From positions 124,001 to 188,000 of the forward strand of contig NZ_PIPT01000002.1 in NCBI RefSeq assembly GCF_003987395.1: a stretch of DNA of 64,000 nucleotides, written 5' to 3'. This DNA comes from Pseudidiomarina aquimaris. Lineage in GTDB: Bacteria; Pseudomonadota; Gammaproteobacteria; Enterobacterales; Alteromonadaceae. The notes under the pieces are model-generated. The model ran no database searches and had not been told where the DNA came from. It worked only from the letters and a program-made list of their open reading frames with translations. Positions 48,537 through 56,817 of this stretch are shown here, piece after piece (position 1 is the first letter of the stretch; each line of letters begins with the position of its first letter). Both the position numbers and the translations under genes were made by a program.

Positions 48537-48620
48537 TTATTCGTTTTGCGCTTCACGCTTAAAACGGTAGTTCACATAAAGTAGCGAACAAACCATACAA
48601 ATTATTGAAATTATTGGATT
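48537..48620 (-). pseudogene. 3' remnant of an unidentified membrane-protein gene
   Basis: Only 27 codons remain open before the TAA, reading a hydrophobic run IISIICMVCSLLYV then a basic-acidic tail NYRFKREAQNE, with two in-frame stops immediately upstream. This is how the last helix and tail of an inner-membrane protein looks, and a good terminator follows at the expected distance. The 5' part is not in the window. I infer that the gene was cut by the island. It could instead be chance, as the segment is short. Confidence 0.45.
48589..48601. repeat. 13-bp direct repeat, copy 1 (left island edge)
   Basis: CAAACCATACAAA, identical to 48916-48928. It lies inside the remnant coding sequence, in the part reading CMVC. 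Possibly an attachment core. Confidence 0.55.
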
Positions 48621-48915
48621 TTATCATAAAGAAATCCAAAATCGTAAAGTTAAGCCCAATATTATCAACTTTCTGGGCAGGTACTTTGGGAGTATTAGCC
48701 ACCAAGCGTAAAGGTACAATTTTGACATTTTCAGCGACAGCACCTGATCAACTCAGGCGGCTCCAACACCCAAAATCAAAAAGGCGAGTATTGGAAGGCT
48801 GGTTGTTTCTACTAAACATTTAATCGTATTTTAGCAAGATCTCGGCGAATTAAAATCCATTTCCCGCTCTTGCTATCAAGTCTATCTCAAATTACGCGCC
48901 ACATACGTAATCACG
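48621..48915. other. AT-rich spacer of the left island junction
   Basis: About 295 bp between the gene remnant and the second repeat copy. It contains a weak open frame on the plus strand (48605-48823, TTG start, no ribosome site) that I do not accept as a gene. No promoter, RNA or recognisable mobile element was found. Confidence 0.4.
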
Positions 48916-48928
48916 CAAACCATACAAA
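48916..48928. repeat. 13-bp direct repeat, copy 2
   Basis: Second copy of CAAACCATACAAA, 15 bp downstream of the metallopeptidase stop. Read on the minus strand in the same frame as copy 1 it gives CMVCVITYV, close to CMVCSLLYV of copy 1, so similarity extends beyond the exact 13 bp. Confidence 0.55.
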
Positions 48929-48943
48929 CTCCGCATAATTTTC

Positions 48944-49657
48944 CTAGTAAACCCAGTCGTTGTGTGCCAAGGGCATTCTGTTCAGCAAATCTCTGCGCTC
49001 TCGCCAATCGGGAAGTAGCTTGTCCATATACCCCTTGAAGCGTTCATTGTGATTACGCTCAAGCAAGTGCACCAATTCATGCACTAGGATGTACTCCAAA
49101 CACTCCGGTGGCTTTTTAGCAAGCTCTAAATTTAGCCAAATGCGCTTTGCCTGAATATTGCAGCTGCCCCACTTGGTTTTCATCTTTTTAATTCCCCAAT
49201 CTGCAGCTTTAACGCCGATCTTATCTTCCCAAACAGGCAATAACTCAGCGATTCGCGTTTTAAGTGCATCTCGATAATATGAGTTCAGTACCAGTGCCTT
49301 GTTCTCAAGCGTTGTTGCGGGATTGACATATAAATGCAATCGACCACGACCTAGCTTGATTTCATGCTTTCCGGAACGCTCGATAAGATTCAGACGATAA
49401 CGCCTGCCCCACAGGTAATGACATTCACCGCTAACCATTGCTCGATCAGATTGGCGAGGTTGTTTGGCAAAATCACTCTGCTGTTTCTTGATCCAAGGAA
49501 TGCGGCTGATCACTGCCATACGGATTGCGGTTTCTGTCATAGATTCAGGAGCAGAAACACGCACACGCCCATCAGGTGGCAACACGCTGATATGAAGGTT
49601 TTTAATTGCCTTACGATTTAACTGCATCGCAATAGAACCAATTTCTACCTTAGGCAT
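48944..49657 (-). CDS. YgjP-like M48-type metallopeptidase (DUF45)
   Basis: A 237-aa protein of the YgjP/DUF45 metal-dependent hydrolase family. The zinc motif HELVHLLERNHNERF and the preceding KTKWGSC segment are both present. The start is the ATG at 49657, sharing one base with the hsdR stop (TGATG), so it is translated with hsdR. Members of this family are repeatedly found beside type I restriction genes; a role in controlling the restriction complex or its partners is plausible but not established here. Confidence 0.88.
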   Translation of the reverse strand: MPKVEIGSIAMQLNRKAIKNLHISVLPPDGRVRVSAPESMTETAIRMAVISRIPWIKKQQSDFAKQPRQSDRAMVSGECHYLWGRRYRLNLIERSGKHEIKLGRGRLHLYVNPATTLENKALVLNSYYRDALKTRIAELLPVWEDKIGVKAADWGIKKMKTKWGSCNIQAKRIWLNLELAKKPPECLEYILVHELVHLLERNHNERFKGYMDKLLPDWRERRDLLNRMPLAHNDWVY

Positions 49658-52600
49658 CAATGGTACTCTTTTTGCGCTTTTGCCAATTCCATTACACCCT
49701 GAATATCCACCTCATACCCCGTCGTTTCTTCTCGCACCGCATTGGCAATTTCTCGCTCTTTAAAGCGATCTCCCACCCAATCCGCTTTTTTGGTATAACG
49801 AATGGCACTATCTATTTTGGTAGCCAGCAATTCATCTTGACCAAAATTATCGTAAAACGCGCGTTTTGGATTAGAGTCCATCGATGGCGGATAGTTAGCC
49901 GCTGTCTGCTCCGGACGTATAACCTTACGAGATAGCTCGCGGATTTTTTCCAGATACTCTTGGTATTCAATCGCTTTTTGGCGACGAAGCTCAATCAGCT
50001 CGTCCAATAACACCGACATTTGCTCGTAATACTTGGGGTTAACCGGGTTTTCATCAACGATGGTTTTACGCACGTTATTTTCGATGGTTTCGGCCATGGC
50101 TTCCTGATTCTTACGAATACTTTCAGGCAAAGCCTCCACGGCATCAGCACCTTTTTCAACGATAAGCTCAATTAGCCCTAGCTCTTCAAAATCCATCAGT
50201 ACTTCGCTGTCATCCGCACGAATATACATATCTAACAAGTGGCGCATGGCAGGCTCAAAGCGTTTCATTTCTACCAAATCGCCACTGGCCAGTTTTACTT
50301 CGTCACGGACTTTTTCAAAATGAGCAACTTCTGTTCTTATCGAGTCTACATCTTGCGCAGAATAGCCTGCATCAGGCATTTCATTGGCGATATTGGCAAA
50401 CGCACGCAGCAATTTGGCGACGTTCTGATAAAGCGTTAAACGCAGCGCTTCTTTCTCGGTGAGCTCGTCTTGGTTCAGACCTGACTTGCCACAAAAATAA
50501 TAAATGTAGTCTTCCGTATTGCGTGGCACTTTTACCGGCTCACACAAGGCGCGCACCATTTCCAGCGCATTATCCAAATCGAGCTTGGCTTGCTCTAAAC
50601 GATCTTTCAGTAGCCCTGCAACGTCTTCCTTGTCATAACCATCAAATGCGCCTTGAGTATAATCAGAAATCGCTTTATCCAACGAGCGGAACAAATCCTT
50701 GTAGTCGATGATATACCCGTATTCTTTATCATCGCCATCCAAGCGGTTCACGCGGCAAATGGCCTGAAACAGATTGTGATCAGCCATCTGTTTGTCGATA
50801 TACAAATAGGTAGCCGAAGGAGCGTCGAAGCCAGTCAGCAACTTATCGACCACGATCAGTAAGCGCATTTGCCCTGGCTCATCAATAAATTGCTTTTTAA
50901 CTTCTTTTTCAAACTCTTCGACCCGGTTTGCGGCCTTGTCTTCCGGTTGCTCGAAGTAATCCGCAAGCATCTTGCGGTAAATATCGTACTTAAAGAGCTT
51001 TTCCGTTAAACCCTCACCGGTTTCTTCCCCTTTAATGCTTGCAGCAGTCGGCTGAAAACTGGTGACAATAGCCACCTTACCGGCTAAATCTGTTTGGCTG
51101 AACATTTCATAAGCTTTACAAGCTTGATAGACACTAGAGCAGACCAACATGGCATTGCCGTAGCCATCCATCAGGCGTGGCTTAGTGTCCATATCCAGCA
51201 AGATATCATTCACAATTTGCTGCAAACGCGATTTACTGGACAGCACCTTTTGCATGGTGCCCCATTTCTGTTTCAACTGGGTTTTCGCTAATCGAGATAA
51301 GCCGCGAGTTTTGGCTTCAAACCATTCATCGACCTTTTTCTGCGAAGTGACATTTTGGTCAATATCTCGTGCTTCGTAGCGTAAATCGAGCACAACGCCA
51401 TCGGCCACGGCTTCATCAAATTTATAGGTATGAATGTAAGGGCCAAATACCTCAACCGATTTTTTCTTGTCTTTCTTCATCAGCGGCGTGCCGGTAAAGC
51501 CGACAAACATGGCTTCTGGCAGAATGGACTTCATCGCTTCGTGCAACTTGCCCGATTGAGTACGGTGACACTCATCCACAAACACAAACAAATCGCCTTT
51601 GGCTTTAAAATCCGATGGTAGCGATTTCTTTAACTCGGCAATAAACTCATCCGTCGCGGTATCGTTTTCCGAATCAGACTGCCGACCAAATTTATGGACT
51701 AAAGAGCATACCAACCAAGGGTTGGGCTGATTGAGCGTCGCCACCAAATCGGCACCGCTTTTGGTGCGATAAATATCTTCCTCAACACCGGTGAACACTT
51801 TTTCAATCTGCTCATCCAGCTCGGTACGATCGGTCACAATCAATACACGTGCGTCTTTGACATTCTCACGTATCCATTTGGCCAGCCATACCATAGTGAG
51901 GCTTTTGCCAGAACCTTGCGTATGCCAAATAATGCCGCCTTCACGTCTTGCGATATGGCGTTTCGCGGCTTCAATACCGAAGAACTGATTGTGGCGGCAG
52001 GTCTTTTTGATACCGGCATCGAAAATAATAAAATCATGGATAATTTGTAGCAAGCGCGCTTTGTTACACACGCGGCTCAGGTGGAAATCGAGTTTGTGCT
52101 CATAAGGATTGGTAAGGTCTTCCTTCCACTCAAGGTAGTGCTTTTCAGGCGTTTCAATGGTGCCGTAACGCAAGCCTTGGGTGTCGTTACCCGCCATCAC
52201 TAATTGCATGGTGGTAAAGAAGTTGCGGATGAAGTCTTTCTTTTGGTTATCGAGATTCTGCCGAATACCTTCTGAAACCGACACCGACGAGCGCTTTAAT
52301 TCGATAACGCCCAGCGCAATGCCGTTCACATAGAGCACAATGTCTGGGCGTTTTTTGTTTTCGCCTTTAATCGAGACCTCTTCAGCAATGGCAAAATCGT
52401 TCGCCTGTGGATTCTTCCAGTCAATCAACCATACCGTCTCATTGAGATGGCCAGCGCCTTCTTTGTCTTTCACGCCGTAGCGCAGCAGGCGGTAAACCTC
52501 TTTGTTGGCGTAATAGAGCTTTTTACCTTCGCCCAGCGCTGCTGCCGTATCCAATTGGCGAATAGCACGATTGATCAACGCCTCGCTGACACCGCGTTTA

Positions 52601-52749
52601 TTTAGCCAATCAACCAGGATATCCACTTCAATATTTTTATTATTAGCGCGATCCTGCCAATCGCCTAAATAGCGATAACCTAAGTCAGTTTGAAAAAACT
52701 GAACGATACGATTTTGGGTAGCGCGCTCACGCTGACCTACGTTACTCAT
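49657..52749 (-). CDS. hsdR: Type I restriction endonuclease subunit HsdR
   Basis: Motor and nuclease subunit of a type I restriction-modification system, 1030 aa. The N-terminal PD-(D/E)xK nuclease is visible (Asp136 in RPDIVLY, Glu150 and Lys152 in VIELKR). SF2 helicase motifs follow: Walker A TQGSGKS (277-283), LIVTDRTELDEQ, DECHRTQ, GFTGTPL, TGFDAP and CRVNRLDGD. The C-terminus is helical, for binding HsdM. All catalytic motifs look intact. It is separated from the other hsd genes by two non-hsd genes and a 154-bp gap. Confidence 0.96.
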   Translation of the reverse strand: MSNVGQRERATQNRIVQFFQTDLGYRYLGDWQDRANNKNIEVDILVDWLNKRGVSEALINRAIRQLDTAAALGEGKKLYYANKEVYRLLRYGVKDKEGAGHLNETVWLIDWKNPQANDFAIAEEVSIKGENKKRPDIVLYVNGIALGVIELKRSSVSVSEGIRQNLDNQKKDFIRNFFTTMQLVMAGNDTQGLRYGTIETPEKHYLEWKEDLTNPYEHKLDFHLSRVCNKARLLQIIHDFIIFDAGIKKTCRHNQFFGIEAAKRHIARREGGIIWHTQGSGKSLTMVWLAKWIRENVKDARVLIVTDRTELDEQIEKVFTGVEEDIYRTKSGADLVATLNQPNPWLVCSLVHKFGRQSDSENDTATDEFIAELKKSLPSDFKAKGDLFVFVDECHRTQSGKLHEAMKSILPEAMFVGFTGTPLMKKDKKKSVEVFGPYIHTYKFDEAVADGVVLDLRYEARDIDQNVTSQKKVDEWFEAKTRGLSRLAKTQLKQKWGTMQKVLSSKSRLQQIVNDILLDMDTKPRLMDGYGNAMLVCSSVYQACKAYEMFSQTDLAGKVAIVTSFQPTAASIKGEETGEGLTEKLFKYDIYRKMLADYFEQPEDKAANRVEEFEKEVKKQFIDEPGQMRLLIVVDKLLTGFDAPSATYLYIDKQMADHNLFQAICRVNRLDGDDKEYGYIIDYKDLFRSLDKAISDYTQGAFDGYDKEDVAGLLKDRLEQAKLDLDNALEMVRALCEPVKVPRNTEDYIYYFCGKSGLNQDELTEKEALRLTLYQNVAKLLRAFANIANEMPDAGYSAQDVDSIRTEVAHFEKVRDEVKLASGDLVEMKRFEPAMRHLLDMYIRADDSEVLMDFEELGLIELIVEKGADAVEALPESIRKNQEAMAETIENNVRKTIVDENPVNPKYYEQMSVLLDELIELRRQKAIEYQEYLEKIRELSRKVIRPEQTAANYPPSMDSNPKRAFYDNFGQDELLATKIDSAIRYTKKADWVGDRFKEREIANAVREETTGYEVDIQGVMELAKAQKEYH

Positions 52750-52789
52750 CCTAACCTCTAATCAATTCGAAGCTTGTTCCTCTTGACAG

Positions 52790-52809
52790 TCAAGCAACGA
52801 TCAAGCAAA
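52790..52809. repeat. 20-bp direct repeat upstream of hsdR, copy 1
   Basis: TCAAGCAACGATCAAGCAAA, 18 of 20 identical to 52868-52887. Each copy holds two TCAAGCA units spaced 10 bp apart start to start, about one DNA turn. Confidence 0.6.
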
Positions 52810-52867
52810 TTTTACCCTTTAAAATCAATCTTTTATTACTAATTTAGTTGACTTCAACACCACTCAA

Positions 52868-52887
52868 TCAAGCAGCGGTCAAGCAAA
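52868..52887. repeat. 20-bp direct repeat upstream of hsdR, copy 2
   Basis: TCAAGCAGCGGTCAAGCAAA. With copy 1 it gives four TCAAGCA units in the 154-bp gap before hsdR, which would suit a regulator of an independent hsdR promoter. Confidence 0.6.
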
Positions 52888-52903
52888 AATTCATTTTCTT
52901 CGC

Positions 52904-54124
52904 CTAGCGATATAACACCGTTTTTAAATGATCATCGGTTAATTCAAACTCTGGCTCTTTACCCGTGAGCGCTTTGGTTAGCGGAACAATTTTTGTTCTC
53001 ACACCCATTCCTCGATAATCGACATAGCCATAATCACGCAAAACTTCCATGACGATGGTATTCCTTGGTGACCGCTGACCTGCCTTCATTTTTTCAACTG
53101 TCATTGAATTTGGCAAAGCACCAGGGCTAATCACTTCAAGGCGATTCGAGTACCCTGACACTTCAATCTCAACAAACCGAGTCCAATCGCGGTGAGCCAG
53201 TGAGTTAATCAATGCCTCCCTTACGGCTTCAAGGGGATAAAACCACTTTGTTTCCCGTCTCAGCCCTGCATCTACCTCACCAGACTCCTCAGATATAAAG
53301 GGTGTCATCGCTTCCATAAAGCGCTCAATAACGCCGCCATCGACCAGGCGTTTATCACCATTATCGAGATCCCAGCGACCAACCATTGGGCCATCTATAA
53401 TGTCATCCAGCGCTGCTTGGTATTCCTTATCATCGCCAGTAAATGCCATCACTCTTAATCCAGCTTGCTTTAAGTAACGGCGCGGGCTTTTGCCAAACAG
53501 CACCAGTCCTGCAATGGTGCAGCAAATGTTACCTGCCGCCTCCGTTAAAAACCCAAGCCCGAGAAGCCTTGCCTGCCATTCTTCAGGAGACTTCGGTACA
53601 TCTGGATCACGCAAGATATCCCGAACATAATTCATCAGCCGCGCATCATCCAGACAACTGATATCTGTACGAGGAACGGGCATGACTTCAGTGTGTAACA
53701 TGCCACCCAATTCAAACAGCCTCATTTGCTGCTCTCTGGTCGCCAGTCTGGACGTTGTGCCTACACGAATGTAGATTTCTTCTTTCCCGCTGTGACGAAC
53801 GACATAAGGCTTTGAGATACCAATAGGGAAGCTCACAACTGCCACGGTTTTGTCATCATCTAACTTTACCTCTTCATAAAAAGGCAAAATCATAGGATGG
53901 ATTTTGTTCTGAAAAACATTCATCACCCATTCTTCGAGATCGCCCCTTTGAATACCGCTGATTACCCCATCGTCTTCTACGCCAAGCAGTATTCTTCCGC
54001 CTTGGAAGTTGGCCATAGCCACCACTTCTTTTGCCAGTTGTTCAGGGCGAATATCGTCCCGCTTAAACTCCACGCCTGAGTTTTCACCATTGGCAATAAT
54101 TTCTAATAATTCTGTCTTTAACAT
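52904..54124 (-). CDS. AlbA_2/Schlafen-type ATP-binding protein
   Basis: A 406-aa protein with an N-terminal AlbA_2 (Schlafen-like) domain (VEFKRDDIRPEQLAKEVVA, GGRILLGVEDDG) and a C-terminal divergent GHKL-type ATP-binding region (EALINSLAHRDWTR, GYSNRLEVISPGALP, DYRGMGVRTKI). The ATG at 54124 has GGGAG upstream; a TTG at 54154 overlapping the trlF stop is less likely. Members were long annotated as regulators or helicase-like; Schlafen-type domains can act on RNA. It lies between the TrlF-like gene and hsdR. Function here is unknown. Confidence 0.83.
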   Translation of the reverse strand: MLKTELLEIIANGENSGVEFKRDDIRPEQLAKEVVAMANFQGGRILLGVEDDGVISGIQRGDLEEWVMNVFQNKIHPMILPFYEEVKLDDDKTVAVVSFPIGISKPYVVRHSGKEEIYIRVGTTSRLATREQQMRLFELGGMLHTEVMPVPRTDISCLDDARLMNYVRDILRDPDVPKSPEEWQARLLGLGFLTEAAGNICCTIAGLVLFGKSPRRYLKQAGLRVMAFTGDDKEYQAALDDIIDGPMVGRWDLDNGDKRLVDGGVIERFMEAMTPFISEESGEVDAGLRRETKWFYPLEAVREALINSLAHRDWTRFVEIEVSGYSNRLEVISPGALPNSMTVEKMKAGQRSPRNTIVMEVLRDYGYVDYRGMGVRTKIVPLTKALTGKEPEFELTDDHLKTVLYR

Positions 54125-54150
54125 GCGTTTCTCCCAAGGGGCACAAGTGC

Positions 54151-56817
54151 TCAATTAAAACCGTATTTCTCACGGCGCTGATTGAACGCACTTTTACCAC
54201 CTTCCAAAATATCGGCTGCCAGCTCTTGAACTTTGGGTACATCAATAGCCCCTTGCTGCTCTGACAAAATCATCCCTTTACTATCTTCAACACTCAACAC
54301 ACCGATCCATTCTGCATCACCGAATACGGGGATATTGGCATTATGTGTGGCAAACAGAAATTGGCGGCTTAGTTTTGCTCTGCGAAGCTCTGCGACAATT
54401 CGTTCGGCAATAAATGCGTTATCCAAATTGTCTTCCGGTTGATCCAAAATCAAAGGGTCTTGATTGTCCAAAAGCAACAAATGCAAAACAGCGGTACACT
54501 GCTGCCCCGTCGATAAGTCATCAATAGGGCGAAATACTGCCTCTCGCTCGCCATGGGTCACATTCAGTTCAATGGCCATCGTATCGGGCAGTTGCAACTC
54601 TTCCAGCTCTAAGAGCTTTACTTCTGGCAAACGGGTTAAGGCGGTAATAACCGTACCTGTGACGCCAAAGTTCTGGGCTAATTCTGTTTCTCCCTGGCGA
54701 ATGGTGGCAGCGAGATTACTGGGTGAAAAGTCGCCATCCAGCACCCAAGCCAAGCGCTTAGGCCCTACGCCCTCTAAACTGCATTCGCTAAGAAAATCAA
54801 CAAACGCTTGGCGGTTCCCTTCCGGCTGCAAGGTAAGCCGAACCTTTTGTTCCAGCTTGCGCGTTAAGCGTTTCACTGATTTCAAAATACTGGTCGCTCT
54901 GGCGCTCGTATACTGATCCAACTCCAACAATAGCTTTTTGCGCTGGCCGTACAACTCGTCAATTTGCGCTTGGCGATGTTGTAACGTGGTTTGCTTGGGT
55001 CTGATCTGCTCAATTTGCTTCAGCAGCGTCTGATACTCTGCGCCAATTTGCCGTCCCGTTTTACCTTGGCTTGCCGGAATATCTTTAAAGGCTTTTTCTA
55101 AATTCTGCTCTTCAGTCTGCTGTTTTTCCAACAACGCTTTCTTAAGCGGTGCCAGCTGTGTATCCGCATTCAAAGCAAGCTGTTCCAGTTGCACTAGCGT
55201 TTGCTGTACACCTGCTTTTAAGGCGTCCAACACCAAGCGCTGCTGCCTAAATGAATCAGCATGCGGCAAGCCATCCAATGCGCTATCACTTAAAAAAACC
55301 GTATCGGGCAAGCTGTCTTTAAGGGCTTCAATGGCATCTTTTACGCGAGTCACATCTTCATCGACACGCGCTTTTAACTGCTTTTCTTTTTCCAGCTTAG
55401 GAATAATTTTCAGCTTTTCTTCAATCCCTAAGGCTTGATACTGCTTAGCCTGATCCAATAGCTTAGGCAGGCGCTCTACCTCGGCTTCAACATCGTCTTT
55501 CTGGCTCAGTGCACGCTTGATGGATTCTCGATTTTCTTTCAGTTTTGCCAGCACCTTGGCAATATCGGCATCAAATTGCTCGTGTTCCCCTTCCAAAAAG
55601 CGCTCTATAAGCTGATTACGACTATGTTCATCGCGGGTCATTTCATAGATTTCATTTTGCCCGTAAAGCTCAATGCCCGGCAGCAGATCAGTGGGGTGGT
55701 AAGGTGAAACATTGCCTTGTTCATCCACCACCACAGGTTGATTACCATATTTTCGACTCACCGTGAATTTACGACCATGCAGCACGGCTGAGCGCAGCGT
55801 AATTTCAACTATCCCCCGCTCTTTGCCAAGGTTAGTATCAATCACACTCTTATGCTGTTTTAACGCGTTTTGCGTTTTAGGCTCTAACGCGAATGCGTAG
55901 CGAATACACTCCAACAAGGTTGATTTTCCCGTACCACGTCCACCAATAACGGCGTTAAGATGGTCAGACAACTCAATATCAACGCCGTCCAGATAGCCGC
56001 CAACAAAGCGAATACGTTCGATGGCAGAGGCATAGTTTTCCGGCTTATCGGAATTTAAACGAACCCTTGAGCCAGCATCCAAAAAAGCCTGTTTAAACGA
56101 GGCAAAACAAGGTTTGGTCATCTTGATTAAACAGGAAGCACCTGCTTCTTTTATTTTTTCAGGTGCCTCAACATCAGCTGCGTTAATCGCGGCCATCTCC
56201 CGTTCACGTTTATAGTTAGCGTCTTTGTTCAGGAAAACTTTTCGGTAAAAATCATTTTCAACGCCACGCAAATCTTCTATCGAACCCGGTATCTGCGCCG
56301 CTAGAAGATCTTGGTGTTGCCATACATGATTCATCTGACCAATTTTGAGCAAACCATTGTCATTGGTACAGTGTGCCGCGAAGATAAAGCCACCTTGCTG
56401 ATTCACTTCATCAATCAACTGCTCTGCACTTAACCTCGAAGGGCGAACACCGTCCTGAGGATCCAATAGCCGCAAACTACCCAGAATTCGCTCAAGCTCT
56501 TGCGCCGATTTGCTTTCATCAAACAAACAGACAAAATGTATTTTTTCGCTTGAAGCAATCTCAAAGCCGGGAAAAACCACGATACCATGTTGATTAAACA
56601 AGGTCCGAATCGAGTCAACACCATCTACCGAGCCATGGTCAGCCAAACCGATAATCTCAATGCCCGCCTCCAGTGCAGCATTTAACAACCGCTGGTTATA
56701 GTCAGATTCAGACAGACTCTGTTGTTGGCCACGGTATTGAATATAACCCGCTGGATTGACCTGCAACGCACATTTAAAAAAGCGAGCTTTTTTATAACTT
56801 TGCTGTTGGTCAGCCAT
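54151..56817 (-). CDS. TrlF-like PHP-domain SMC-type ATPase
   Basis: An 888-aa protein with an N-terminal PHP phosphoesterase-like domain (about 13-250) and a RecF/SMC-type ATPase: Walker A GGRGTGKST (292-300), a long coiled coil (about 400-660), LSTGQQ signature (768-773) and Walker B LILDQPEDNLDN (about 783-794). In the PHP part His61, Glu86, His94 and His149 remain, but the usual first HxH motif reads CALQVNP and the last DxH motif appears lost, so metal binding is at least altered. It overlaps hsdS by 8 bp with AAGGAG upstream. Similar proteins are called TrlF; an antiphage role beside the restriction system is inferred. Confidence 0.82.
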   Translation of the reverse strand: MADQQQSYKKARFFKCALQVNPAGYIQYRGQQQSLSESDYNQRLLNAALEAGIEIIGLADHGSVDGVDSIRTLFNQHGIVVFPGFEIASSEKIHFVCLFDESKSAQELERILGSLRLLDPQDGVRPSRLSAEQLIDEVNQQGGFIFAAHCTNDNGLLKIGQMNHVWQHQDLLAAQIPGSIEDLRGVENDFYRKVFLNKDANYKREREMAAINAADVEAPEKIKEAGASCLIKMTKPCFASFKQAFLDAGSRVRLNSDKPENYASAIERIRFVGGYLDGVDIELSDHLNAVIGGRGTGKSTLLECIRYAFALEPKTQNALKQHKSVIDTNLGKERGIVEITLRSAVLHGRKFTVSRKYGNQPVVVDEQGNVSPYHPTDLLPGIELYGQNEIYEMTRDEHSRNQLIERFLEGEHEQFDADIAKVLAKLKENRESIKRALSQKDDVEAEVERLPKLLDQAKQYQALGIEEKLKIIPKLEKEKQLKARVDEDVTRVKDAIEALKDSLPDTVFLSDSALDGLPHADSFRQQRLVLDALKAGVQQTLVQLEQLALNADTQLAPLKKALLEKQQTEEQNLEKAFKDIPASQGKTGRQIGAEYQTLLKQIEQIRPKQTTLQHRQAQIDELYGQRKKLLLELDQYTSARATSILKSVKRLTRKLEQKVRLTLQPEGNRQAFVDFLSECSLEGVGPKRLAWVLDGDFSPSNLAATIRQGETELAQNFGVTGTVITALTRLPEVKLLELEELQLPDTMAIELNVTHGEREAVFRPIDDLSTGQQCTAVLHLLLLDNQDPLILDQPEDNLDNAFIAERIVAELRRAKLSRQFLFATHNANIPVFGDAEWIGVLSVEDSKGMILSEQQGAIDVPKVQELAADILEGGKSAFNQRREKYGFN

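Noticed and set aside
48605-48823. A 72-codon open frame on the plus strand in the left island junction
   Set aside because: It needs a TTG start, has no ribosome site, overlaps the minus-strand remnant and shows no recognisable domain.
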